Positions 1 to 10,296 of a stretch of DNA of 64,000 bases are shown here, one piece after another; the first letter of the stretch is position 1, and every line of letters starts with the position of its first letter. The stretch spans positions 310,001 through 374,000 of the forward strand of contig QFOD01000001.1 of the NCBI GenBank assembly GCA_003241055.1. The letters are read 5' to 3'. This DNA comes from Roseateles depolymerans (GTDB lineage Bacteria > Pseudomonadota > Gammaproteobacteria > Burkholderiales > Burkholderiaceae_C). Both the position numbers and the translations under genes were made by a program. The notes under the pieces were generated by a model. It was not told the DNA's origin and did not search any database. It saw nothing but the letters and a program-made list of their open reading frames with translations.

Positions 1-2317
1 GCACCGGGAGCATCTGCTGCCCGTACTGCAGCATGCCGACCAGGGCTCGCGGCGCGTTGGGCAGGGCCGTGATGCGGGGCTGCTCCAGGGCTTCCAGCAG
101 ATAGCCGGCCGGCAGGCCCAGCCATTGACCGCTGATGCTGAAGCTGGCTACATCAAAGCTCTTGTCGCCCGAGCGCGGCTGGGGCGGCGCGAACTGGCGC
201 ACGTCGCCGGCATCCGGCTCGTCAAGGCGCGTGCCCAGTGGCAGCAGCACGATGGCGATGACATCTTCCGGCGAGGGGGTCTGGCCGCGCCGGTATTCGC
301 GGTAGCCGCCGGACAGTGAGGCGCCGACGGCATAGACCGAGCCGTCCAGCTCCAGCTCGCATTGCAGCGAGCCACCGGCGGCGATGTTGAGCTGCTCTGC
401 CTTCAACGGCGCGACAGCGCCGACCGGCCAGCGTTCATGGGTGCTTGCAACCACGCGGCCGTCTCGGGTGACGAACAGCCCGATGGCGCGGTCGTCAGCA
501 TCGGCGGAGGCGCCGTCGCGCGGTGGCGGCAGTGCATCGCGCAGCATGGCGCCGAACTGCGGTTCGCCATCGAACACGATGGCAATGCCGCCGACCACCT
601 GCCCCTCGTGCTGCAGTGCCGTGGCATAGACATAGGTGGGCCGGTCGGCCTCGCCGTGCATGGCGCCGGCCGGCGGCGCATAGAGCCCGCAGGTTTCGTG
701 GCGCGACACCACGTAGCGTTCCCGGTCGCGCAGCGCCAGGGCGGCATTCACCCAGGAGGCGTCCAGTTGCTGGCCGACATGACGGGCCTGGGCGGGGTCC
801 GACACGGCGATCACGCGGCCGCTCAGATCGAACACCAGCAGCAGCGAATAGACCGTGTACAGGCTGTTGATGCGTTGCAGGACGGCCTGGGCCTCGGCCG
901 CCGCGCGGCTGCGCTCGGGGTCGCCGGCGGGGCGGGCCTGGGCGGCGAGCGCACGCTGCAGGCGCGTGTCCAGCGCCCACCAGCGGCAGTCGTTGGCCCG
1001 CTCGTAGAGGTTGCGATCCATGATGTCGATCGCGAGCTGCGCCTGAAAGAGCGCGCTGTCGAACACGGCGGCCAGCGCGGAGTGCTGCAGGTTGCCGATG
1101 GCCTGCTCGAACACCAGGCGCAGTTGCTCGCCGGTGCGTTGCACCTCGTTGAGCAGCGTGACGGCGAAGGACGCCGAGCCCGAACTGGCCTGCGCCTGGG
1201 CGCGGCTGCGCAGCTTGCCGTTCCACAGCGAGCGGGACAGGTTGCGCTGGATGCGGCGGGCCTCCAGCGGGATGCCGCGCAGTTCGGCATCGAAGAGCTT
1301 GCGGGTGTCCAGCGCCGTGCTGAGCTGCCTGAGCTGTTCGCTCAGCGCGCCGGTGTCCTCGTCGTCGAAGGCCCATTCCAGCGGCATGAGCACGCGGGCC
1401 TTCCAGCCCGGAGGGCCCATATAGCCTTCGTAGCCGCTGGCGCTCGCGGCCACGCTGAGGTACTCGCGTCCGGCGAACAGCAGGCGCTCGCCGGCCGCCT
1501 GCAGCTGCGCGCCTATCGGCACCTGCCAGGCATCGGAGGTCTGCAGCACATGGTCGTCCGCATCCAGCAGGCAGATGACTGCACGCCGGTCGTCGCCCAG
1601 CAGCTTGCGGAACACGCCGTCCATCTCGTTGCCCAGCCGGAACGACAGGCACAGCAGGCCGGCCACGCCCTGCGGCGTCTTGATGGTGGTGGCGTAGATC
1701 AGACCGGTGCGGCCGCCGAGCAGTTCGGTCGGCCCGAAGCGCTCGACGTAAGGGTCAGTCGATTGCAGGGCTTGCTGGATCCAGGCCTCGTGGCAGGACG
1801 GGGTCTCGACGGCCGAGTCCAGGCGCGCGAGCACCTGGCCCTGGGGCGAGAGCACGACGATGTCGTCGTAGACCGAGTACTTGGCGACATAGTCGCGAAA
1901 GCGTGCTTCCAGTTCCACGCGGCTCGCGGCGTGCTCGGGGCTGTCCACCGGCAGCGCGGCATGCGCGCACAACGGGCCATCGGAGGCCAGGAAGCCGACG
2001 TCGGCCGTGCGCTCGAACAGGTTGCGCACCAGGATGTCGATGGCCACGCGGGCCTTGCCATTCATGCGCTCGGTCGCGTTGGCCAGCAGCCGGCGCGCCA
2101 GGCTGTCCAGCAGCGTGCCGGTGAGTGCCTGGAAGGCACTGCGTGTTTCGGCAATGTCCGTGGCCGCGCCACTCATCTGCCCGAGCAGCGCGAGGCTGTC
2201 CCAGACTCCTTGCAGGCGCAGCAGCGCCTCTCGATGCTCATCAACCAACGCCATGCGGCGCAGATACGGCGCCACGCCAGCGCTGAAGGGCAGGCCCTTG
2301 TGCCAGACCTTGTTCAT
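1..2317 (-). CDS. Cache-domain CheW-like chemotaxis protein (C-terminus cut by window edge)
   Basis: An uninterrupted frame runs from the ATG at 2317 to the window edge, giving at least 772 residues. My translation shows two sensor-like regions typical of Cache/GAF folds (one around residues 90-330, one around 400-600). The last ~57 residues (from about 716) match the start of a CheW domain: a sheet beginning FSISGQWLGLPAGYLLEAL, followed by the LVGMLQYGQQMLPV segment. CheW domains couple receptors to the CheA kinase, so this is probably a scaffold or sensor in a chemosensory array. I see no signal peptide or membrane helix, so the sensing would be cytoplasmic, which is unusual for Cache domains. 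Partner genes presumably lie beyond the left edge. Confidence 0.75.
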   Translation of the reverse strand, partial: MNKVWHKGLPFSAGVAPYLRRMALVDEHREALLRLQGVWDSLALLGQMSGAATDIAETRSAFQALTGTLLDSLARRLLANATERMNGKARVAIDILVRNLFERTADVGFLASDGPLCAHAALPVDSPEHAASRVELEARFRDYVAKYSVYDDIVVLSPQGQVLARLDSAVETPSCHEAWIQQALQSTDPYVERFGPTELLGGRTGLIYATTIKTPQGVAGLLCLSFRLGNEMDGVFRKLLGDDRRAVICLLDADDHVLQTSDAWQVPIGAQLQAAGERLLFAGREYLSVAASASGYEGYMGPPGWKARVLMPLEWAFDDEDTGALSEQLRQLSTALDTRKLFDAELRGIPLEARRIQRNLSRSLWNGKLRSRAQAQASSGSASFAVTLLNEVQRTGEQLRLVFEQAIGNLQHSALAAVFDSALFQAQLAIDIMDRNLYERANDCRWWALDTRLQRALAAQARPAGDPERSRAAAEAQAVLQRINSLYTVYSLLLVFDLSGRVIAVSDPAQARHVGQQLDASWVNAALALRDRERYVVSRHETCGLYAPPAGAMHGEADRPTYVYATALQHEGQVVGGIAIVFDGEPQFGAMLRDALPPPRDGASADADDRAIGLFVTRDGRVVASTHERWPVGAVAPLKAEQLNIAAGGSLQCELELDGSVYAVGASLSGGYREYRRGQTPSPEDVIAIVLLPLGTRLDEPDAGDVRQFAPPQPRSGDKSFDVASFSISGQWLGLPAGYLLEALEQPRITALPNAPRALVGMLQYGQQMLPV

Positions 2318-2508
2318 TCGTTCAGATACTCCGGATTCGTTTCGCGCTAAGCGCAGGCACCGACGAAGGCAAGCTCCATGCCCGTTGTGCAGGCAGGGCG
2401 CATTGCCCCGCGATGATGCGCTGCAGCAGCGCTCCGGCGTGTGTCTGGCGGTGCGTCGGATCGAGCATTCGTCACGCTCCTGCCCGACTTTGCTGGGGAG
2501 GCGGGTGG

Positions 2509-4740
<2,232 letters not shown>

Positions 4741-4780
4741 GGCGGCGATGATAGGAGGCTGCTGAACCGGGAGCCCCGCC

Positions 4781-5398
4781 ATGTACCTGCCTCGCCATTT
4801 CACCTCCGAGGATCGTGAGCTCGCATTCCGGCTGATCGCCGAGTACCCGCTGGCGCTTGTCGTGGGCCCGGATGCGCAGGGGCAGGGCTTCGGCAGTCAC
4901 CTGCCGCTGGTGGCGCGCGTCGAGGGCGATGCCTGGATGCTGGAGGGCCACATGGCACGGGCCAATCCGCACTGGGGCTGGCTGGCGCAGCAACGCAGCC
5001 TGCTGGCCGTGTTCAGCGGGCCGAGCGCCTATGTGAGCCCGAGCCACTACGACACGGTCCAGAACGTGCCGACCTGGAACTACGCGGCGCTGCATGCCTA
5101 TGGCGACATCGAACTGGTGCCGGACGAGGCGGGCAAGGACGAACTGCTCAAGCGCCTGATCGCCCAGATGGAGCCCGACTACGCGGAGCAGTGGCGCGGG
5201 CTTGACCCGGGCTACCAGCACAAGATGCTGGCGGCCATCGTCGGGTTTCGCATCCGCGTGACGCGCTGGGAGCTCAAGCTCAAGCTCAGCCAGAACCGTG
5301 CTGCCACCGAACGCGCTCGCGTGCAGGCCAGCCTGGCCGGCTCGGCGCGCCCGGGCGACAGGGCCGTGGCGGACTGGATGGCGCTGCTGGCGGGGTGA
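4781..5398 (+). CDS. PaiB-type FMN-binding negative transcriptional regulator
   Basis: 205 residues. The opening MYLPRHFTSEDRELAFRLI and the later HLPLVARVEG, GPSAYVSPSHY and VPTWNYAALHAYG segments are characteristic of the PaiB / FMN-binding split-barrel family (PF04299). Bacillus PaiB affects expression of protease and sporulation genes, but many homologues have no demonstrated regulatory role and may be flavin-binding oxidoreductases. An SD-like GGAG lies upstream. It is divergently arranged with the YdeP-type oxidoreductase, which could be its target. That is inference. Confidence 0.85.
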   Translation: MYLPRHFTSEDRELAFRLIAEYPLALVVGPDAQGQGFGSHLPLVARVEGDAWMLEGHMARANPHWGWLAQQRSLLAVFSGPSAYVSPSHYDTVQNVPTWNYAALHAYGDIELVPDEAGKDELLKRLIAQMEPDYAEQWRGLDPGYQHKMLAAIVGFRIRVTRWELKLKLSQNRAATERARVQASLAGSARPGDRAVADWMALLAG

Positions 5399-5404
5399 CG
5401 GCCT

Positions 5405-6241
5405 TCAGCCGTCGCTCGTGCCGTTGCCCGGTTCTTCATCCGGCGCATCGCCCAATGCACGGCGCAGCGCCAGGGCCGCCTGCGGCGCGCGCTCCTTGGC
5501 GCCGCTGATGAAGAAGATGAACACGTCACGCGGCGTGGCAGCCGGCGGGCTCGCGAGCAGCGGGGCTCCGGCGGGGATCCCACCGGCCGCCCAGGTCTGG
5601 GCGCAGGCCGCCAGTGCGGGGAAGACCTCGGGCGCGCAGCCCCAGGGCTGGGCCGCCTCGGTCCGCATGATGCGGGCGTAGACGACGTCGGAGGTCGGGT
5701 CGGCGATGGGCGGGTAGTCCGGCGATTCGGTGAACACCGTGGCCACACGGCGCTGGCGTGCCAGGGTCAGGTATTGCTCGCACTGGAAGCTGGCATGGCG
5801 CACGTCCAGCACATGACGCAGGCTCAGGCCGTCGAGCCGGTCGGGCAGCAGGTCGAGAAAGGCGGACAGGTCGCCCGGCTCGAAACGATGCGTCGGCGGC
5901 AGCTGCCAGACGATGGGCCCCAGCCGGTCACCCAGCTCGGCAATGCCGGAGCCGAGAAACCGCCGGACGGAGTCGGCGCCCTCGGCCAGCACGCGGCGCT
6001 GGGTTGCGAAACGGCTGGCCTTGACGGTGAAGACGAAGCCCTCGGGCGTCTCGCGACGCCAGCGGGCAAAGGTGGCCGGCTTCTGATCGCTGTAGTAGGT
6101 GCTGTTGATCTCGATCGCGCTGAGCCGCCGGCTGGCATAGGCCAGTTCGCGCGCCTGCGGCCAGCGGGCAGGATAGAAGCTGCCGCGCCAGGCTTCGAAG
6201 TTCCAGCCGCCGATGCCGACTCGTATGCGCGTGCCGTTCAA
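5405..6241 (-). CDS. DUF72 (YecE-like) protein
   Basis: 278 residues, beginning at a TTG codon at 6241. No ATG or GTG precedes the conserved RVGIGGWNFEAWRG motif, and a GGAGG lies four bases before the TTG, which decides this start. The sequence has the full set of DUF72 features: the IEINSTYYSDQKPATFARW strand, FVFTVKASRF, LGPIVWQLPP, and a VVYARIM segment. DUF72 proteins are TIM-barrel proteins of unknown function, often weakly compared with sugar isomerases or nucleases. It converges on the PaiB-like gene with a 6-bp gap. Confidence 0.88.
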   Translation of the reverse strand: MNGTRIRVGIGGWNFEAWRGSFYPARWPQARELAYASRRLSAIEINSTYYSDQKPATFARWRRETPEGFVFTVKASRFATQRRVLAEGADSVRRFLGSGIAELGDRLGPIVWQLPPTHRFEPGDLSAFLDLLPDRLDGLSLRHVLDVRHASFQCEQYLTLARQRRVATVFTESPDYPPIADPTSDVVYARIMRTEAAQPWGCAPEVFPALAACAQTWAAGGIPAGAPLLASPPAATPRDVFIFFISGAKERAPQAALALRRALGDAPDEEPGNGTSDG

Positions 6242-6320
6242 GCGGCCTCCGGAAAGGGTTGCATGAGTTTCCCCAATCTACCCAGACCGAAAGGGGCCGC
6301 ACAAGCGGGATTCGACGGGC

Positions 6321-7994
6321 TTACATGCCCGCGTAGTTCGGGCCGCCGCCGCCCTCGGGCGTGACCCAGACGATGTTCTGGGTCGGATCCTTGATGTCGC
6401 AGGTCTTGCAGTGCACGCAGTTCTGCGCATTGATCTGCAGGCGCTCGCTGTCGTCGGCGTTCTTCACGAACTCGTAGACGCCGGCCGGGCAGTAGCGGCT
6501 CTCGGGGCCGGCGAATTTCGCCAGGTTCACCTGTACCGGCACGCTGGCGTTCTTCAGCGTCAGGTGGGCCGGCTGGTTCTCCTCGTGGTTGGTGTTGGAG
6601 ATGAACACCGAGGAGAGGCGGTCGAAGCTGAGCTTGCCGTCGGGCTTGGGGTAGGCGATGGGCTGGCATTCGGCTGCGGGGCGCAGCGCCTCGTGGTCGG
6701 CCTTGTGGTTGTGCAGCGTCCACGGCGGGCTTTGCACGCCCAGCTTGGGCAGCAGCCACTGCTCGATGCCGGTCATCAACTGGCCCACGGTCTTGCCCTT
6801 CTTGAACCACAGCTTGAAGTTGCGGGTCTGCTGCAGTTCATCAAAGAGCCAGCTCTTCTCGAAGGCCTCGGGGTAGGCCGTCAGCTCGTCCTGCGCACGG
6901 CCGGCTTCCAGGGCCGGGGCCAGGGCCTCGGCGCACAGCATGCCGCTCTTGATGGCGGCATGGCTGCCCTTGATGCGGGCAGCATTGAGGTAGCCCGCAT
7001 CGCAGCCGATCAGCGCGCCGCCGGGGAACACCGTCTTGGGCAGGGCCTGGGGCGTGCCGTTGTTGATCGCGCGGGCACCGTAGCCGATGCGCTTGCCACC
7101 TTCGATGTGGGCGGCAATGGCCGGGTGGGTCTTCCAGCGCTGCATCTCTTCGAAGGGGCTCATGTAGGGGTTCTGGTAATCCAGCCCGATCACGAAACCC
7201 AGCGTGACCTTGTTGCCCTCCAGGTGGTAGAGGAAGCCCCCGCCGAAGCTGTCGTCCTGCATGGGCCAGCCGGCGGTGTGCACCACCTTGCCGGGCTGTG
7301 CCTTGTCCGCCGGCACCTCCCACAGCTCCTTGATGCCGATGGCGAAGGTCTGGGTGTCGCGGCCTTCGGTCAGGCGGTATTTGGCCAGCAGCTGCTTGCC
7401 CAGGTGGCCGCGTGCACCCTCCGCGAAGATGGTGTACCTGCCGAGCAGCTCCATGCCCAGCTGGAAGCTGTCGCCGGGCTCGCCCTCCTTGGTGATACCC
7501 ATGTTGCCCGTGGCCACGCCCTTCACGCGGCCCTGCTCGTCGTACAGCACCTCGGCGGCGGCAAAGCCCGGGAAGATCTCCACGCCCAGGGCCTCGGCCT
7601 GGCTGGCCAGCCATTTCACGACGTTGCACAGGCTCACCACATAGCAGCCGTGGTTGTGCAGCGTGCGCGGCACCAGCGCGTCGGGCGTGCGGGTGCTGCC
7701 GGTCTCGGACAGGAACAGGATGTCATCGCTGCTCACCGGCTGGTTCAGCGGCGCGCCCAACGCCTGCCAGTCGGGGAACAGCTCGGTGATGGCGCGCGGG
7801 TCCATCACCGCGCCTGACAGGATGTGCGCGCCGGGCTCCGAGCCCTTCTCGATGACGACGATGTTGGCGTCTGCCTTGAGCTGCTTCAGGCGGATGGCCG
7901 TGGCCAGGCCCGCCGGGCCGGCGCCGACGATGACCACGTCGTACTCCATGGACTCGCGGGGGCCGAACTGGGCCAGGATCTCATCGGGGGTCAT
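6321..7994 (-). CDS. Electron transfer flavoprotein-ubiquinone oxidoreductase
   Basis: Passes electrons from reduced ETF to ubiquinone at the inner membrane, linking beta-oxidation and amino acid catabolism to respiration. 557 residues from the ATG at 7994, which has GGAG six bases upstream. A GTG at 8018 would add eight residues and is less likely. The FAD-binding GAGPAG motif is at residues 24-29, and the C-terminal ferredoxin-like region carries CVHCKTC (Cys 526, 529, 532) with an earlier CPAGVYEF cysteine completing the [4Fe-4S] site. Length matches the family. etfA and etfB are not in the window. The upstream gap contains palindromic elements that may regulate it. Confidence 0.96.
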   Translation of the reverse strand: MTPDEILAQFGPRESMEYDVVIVGAGPAGLATAIRLKQLKADANIVVIEKGSEPGAHILSGAVMDPRAITELFPDWQALGAPLNQPVSSDDILFLSETGSTRTPDALVPRTLHNHGCYVVSLCNVVKWLASQAEALGVEIFPGFAAAEVLYDEQGRVKGVATGNMGITKEGEPGDSFQLGMELLGRYTIFAEGARGHLGKQLLAKYRLTEGRDTQTFAIGIKELWEVPADKAQPGKVVHTAGWPMQDDSFGGGFLYHLEGNKVTLGFVIGLDYQNPYMSPFEEMQRWKTHPAIAAHIEGGKRIGYGARAINNGTPQALPKTVFPGGALIGCDAGYLNAARIKGSHAAIKSGMLCAEALAPALEAGRAQDELTAYPEAFEKSWLFDELQQTRNFKLWFKKGKTVGQLMTGIEQWLLPKLGVQSPPWTLHNHKADHEALRPAAECQPIAYPKPDGKLSFDRLSSVFISNTNHEENQPAHLTLKNASVPVQVNLAKFAGPESRYCPAGVYEFVKNADDSERLQINAQNCVHCKTCDIKDPTQNIVWVTPEGGGGPNYAGM

Positions 7995-8061
7995 GCAGGT
8001 CTCCAGCGTTTTGAGCACATTGATTGGCGCGCGATTCTAGAGACCCTGGAGAGCAAATCGA

Positions 8062-8115
8062 ACGATCGTGCTTTTTTAGTGTGGCGCGCCTAGCCGCAGG
8101 CCGCGGGCGGCTAGG
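8062..8115. promoter_or_regulatory. Palindromes in the ETF-QO / SDR divergent promoter region
   Basis: Two symmetrical elements are visible between the divergent genes: an 8-bp perfect palindrome ACGATCGT at 8062-8069, and a 9-bp inverted repeat CCTAGCCGC / GCGGCTAGG at 8089-8097 and 8107-8115 with a 9-nt spacer. Either could be an operator for a TetR- or GntR-type catabolic regulator. The second could equally be a hairpin. No regulator is encoded next to them. Confidence 0.3.
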
Positions 8116-8145
8116 ATGAACCCCAGGACTTTGCAGGTAGTGACC

Positions 8146-8928
8146 ATGAGTTTTTCTATCGATCTGGAGGGCCGTGTGGCCCTCGTCACGGGCGCCTCGA
8201 GTGGCCTGGGCCAGCAGTTCGCCCGCACGCTCGCCAAGGCCGGCGCCTGCGTGGTGCTGGCCGGCCGGCGCATCGAGCGGCTGAAGGATCTGCGCGCCGA
8301 AATCGAAGGCAGCGGCGGCGACGCCCATGTGGTGCACCTGGACGTGACCGATGTGGCCAGCATCAAGGCCGCCGTGGCTCATGCGGAGACCGAGGTCGGC
8401 ACGCTGGACATCCTGATCAACAACTCCGGCGTGTCCACCACGCAGCGCCTCACCGACGTCACCGAGAACGACTACGACTACGTGATGGACACCAACACCC
8501 GCGGGGCGTTCTTCGTCGCGCAGGAGGTGGGCAAGCGCATGCTGGCGCGTGCGCGCGGCGCGGCGCCGGGCTCCTTCGTGGGCGGGCGCATCGTCAACAT
8601 CGCGTCCATGGCCGGCCTGCGGGTGCTGGGCCAGATCGGTGTCTACGCGATGAGCAAGGCCGCGGTCATCCACATGACCCGTGCGATGGCGCTGGAGTGG
8701 GGGCGCTACGGCATCAACGTGAACGCGATCTGCCCGGGCTACATCGACACCGAGATCAACCACCACCACTGGGACACCGAGCAGGGCCGCAAGCTGGTGG
8801 AGATGCTGCCGCGCAAGCGCGTGGGCCAACCCCAGGACCTGGACACGGCGCTGCTGATGCTGTGCGCCAACGAGAGCCATTTCATCAATGGCGCGGTCAT
8901 CCAGGCCGACGACGGTTTCGGGGTCTGA
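8146..8928 (+). CDS. SDR family oxidoreductase
   Basis: 260 residues from the ATG at 8146. An upstream in-frame ATG at 8116 lies inside an inverted repeat and is not favoured. It is a classical short-chain dehydrogenase/reductase: the NAD(P)-binding TGASSGLG motif near residues 15-22, an NNSG motif (usual NNAG), the catalytic Ser in IVNIAS, and YAMSK giving Tyr and Lys. The C-terminal GYIDTEIN and the ending FINGAVIQADDGFGV are typical of 3-oxoacyl-ACP reductase-like enzymes. Divergence from ETF-QO suggests a role in fatty acid or acyl-CoA metabolism, but the substrate cannot be read from sequence. Confidence 0.92.
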   Translation: MSFSIDLEGRVALVTGASSGLGQQFARTLAKAGACVVLAGRRIERLKDLRAEIEGSGGDAHVVHLDVTDVASIKAAVAHAETEVGTLDILINNSGVSTTQRLTDVTENDYDYVMDTNTRGAFFVAQEVGKRMLARARGAAPGSFVGGRIVNIASMAGLRVLGQIGVYAMSKAAVIHMTRAMALEWGRYGINVNAICPGYIDTEINHHHWDTEQGRKLVEMLPRKRVGQPQDLDTALLMLCANESHFINGAVIQADDGFGV

Positions 8929-8998
8929 ACATGCCCCTCGTGCGGACCGCCCCTGCTGAACGCGGGGCCGCACGCCCGGTCCCCCGAGGGGACGCCGA

Positions 8999-9023
8999 TC
9001 GCACGGGCATCGAGCCCGTGCGA
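8999..9023. terminator. 10-bp hairpin downstream of the SDR gene
   Basis: TCGCACGGGC and GCCCGTGCGA form a perfect 10-bp stem with a 5-nt loop, located between the SDR stop and the start of the yceH-like gene. There is no T-tract, so it may be a Rho-dependent or weak terminator or an mRNA-stabilising structure. A second 6-bp stem (GTGCGG/CCGCAC) lies at 8940-8973. Confidence 0.4.
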
Positions 9024-9085
9024 CATCGCCAGCGCGGGCCGGCTCGGGAGCGGCCCGGCGCTCGGCCCGCAACACACAAGACACG

Positions 9086-9727
9086 ATGAAAAGAGACCTG
9101 ACCCCTTTGGAGGCCCGCGTGCTGGCCGTGCTGGTCGAGAAGGAAAGCACGGTGCCGGACAGCTATCCGCTGTCGGCCAATGCGCTGACCTCGGGCTGCA
9201 ACCAGAAGACGGCGCGCGACCCGGTGATGGACGTCGCCGAGGCCGAGGTGCTGGCGGCCGTTGAAGAGCTCAAGGGCCTGAGCCTGGTGAACACCGTCAG
9301 CGGCAGCCGCGTGCTGCGCTACGAGCACAACTTCGCTCGCGGCATGGGCGTTCCCGGCGCGGCCCAGGCGCTGCTGACCCAGCTGATGCTGCGCGGCCCG
9401 CAGACCGCCGCCGAACTGCGCCAGAACACCGAGCGCCTGCACCGTTTCGCGGACGTGTCCTCCGTCGAGGGCTTTCTGGAGGAGCTGGCGGAGCGCGAGC
9501 CGCCGTTCGCGGTGAAGCTGCCCAAGGCGCCCGGCGCGCGCGAGGCCCGCTGGGCCCACCTGCTGTGCGGCCCGGTAGCCAATATCGAGCAGGCCGCCGC
9601 CGCTGCGTTGCCGCGCGACGAGGAACTGGCACTTCAAAAGGCCGAGCTCGCGGCGTTGAAGGCCGAGGTGGCGGCGCTGCGCGGCCTGGTGGATCGCATG
9701 GCCGCCGAGCTGGGCATCACGCCCTGA
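9086..9727 (+). CDS. YceH family protein (DUF480)
   Basis: 213 residues. It opens LTPLEARVLAVLVEKE, followed by TVPDSYPLSANAL and TSGCNQKTARDPVM, which are the hallmark segments of the YceH/UPF0502 family. The family forms tandem winged-helix domains; its biological role is not established. The C-terminal tail (about residues 175-213) is an Ala/Glu/Leu-rich heptad pattern consistent with a short coiled coil. It converges on the thioesterase gene. Confidence 0.93.
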   Translation: MKRDLTPLEARVLAVLVEKESTVPDSYPLSANALTSGCNQKTARDPVMDVAEAEVLAAVEELKGLSLVNTVSGSRVLRYEHNFARGMGVPGAAQALLTQLMLRGPQTAAELRQNTERLHRFADVSSVEGFLEELAEREPPFAVKLPKAPGAREARWAHLLCGPVANIEQAAAAALPRDEELALQKAELAALKAEVAALRGLVDRMAAELGITP

Positions 9728-9743
9728 GCGGCACGGGCGGCGT

Positions 9744-9772
9744 CGACGGCAGCGTCGGGCCGGACGCCGTCG
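9744..9772. terminator. Bulged hairpin between convergent genes
   Basis: Outer CGACG/CGTCG and inner GCGTC/GACGC arms pair around a 6-nt loop with a 3-nt bulge on one side. It sits between the convergent yceH-like and thioesterase genes and may end transcription from both sides. It lacks a T-tract. Confidence 0.3.
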
Positions 9773-9790
9773 TGGCCGGCTGCCGCGGTG

Positions 9791-10207
9791 CTAGAACAGC
9801 GCGCGCACGTAGTCGGGCAGCGGCACGCTGCGCCTCTCGTCGAAGTTCACCCACACCGTGGTGGCGCCGCCCTCGGCATGGATGTCGCCCGGCGCATCCA
9901 GCCGTTCCAGCGTGATGAAGGTATCGAAGCTGGAGCGGCCGGGGGCCGCGATGTAGTGCCGCGCCAGGATGATGCCGGGGTACTCCAGCTGTTTGTAGAA
10001 GTTGCAGAACGCGTTGGCGATGACCGGCCCCTCGCCGCGTGGGTTGGGCGGTGCGCCGATCTTTGTCAGCCACTCGATCCGCGCGATCTCGAGATAGCGG
10101 AAGTAGTTGGCGTTGTTGACATGGGCCATCATGTCCTGATCACCCCAGCGGATCTGGATCTCGGTCTCGTGGACCAGCTTCTTGTCGGCGGGAATCTCGA
10201 AGCGCAT
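9791..10207 (-). CDS. Acyl-CoA thioesterase, 4HBT (YbgC-like)
   Basis: 138 residues from the ATG at 10207. An upstream in-frame start at 10261 would add 18 poorly conserved residues. It has a hotdog-fold thioesterase pattern: IQIRWGDQDMMAHVNNANYFRYLE with the catalytic-type Asp in GDQD, then a long helix and FDTFITLERLDAP. Such enzymes hydrolyse short- to medium-chain acyl-CoAs or 4-hydroxybenzoyl-CoA. It stands alone between convergent YceH and the TonB receptor, so the substrate is not implied by context. Confidence 0.9.
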   Translation of the reverse strand: MRFEIPADKKLVHETEIQIRWGDQDMMAHVNNANYFRYLEIARIEWLTKIGAPPNPRGEGPVIANAFCNFYKQLEYPGIILARHYIAAPGRSSFDTFITLERLDAPGDIHAEGGATTVWVNFDERRSVPLPDYVRALF

Positions 10208-10296
10208 GCGAACCTCGTGGCGAGTGGGCGGCCAGTGCCGGGGCTGGGCGATGCCCCGCATGCCACGGGTTCAGCCGTGATCAGACCCTGCGCGGA

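Noticed and set aside
8931..9085. Possible small gene upstream of the YceH-like gene
   Set aside because: The short frame is GC-rich without a Shine-Dalgarno sequence, and the hairpins occupy the space.
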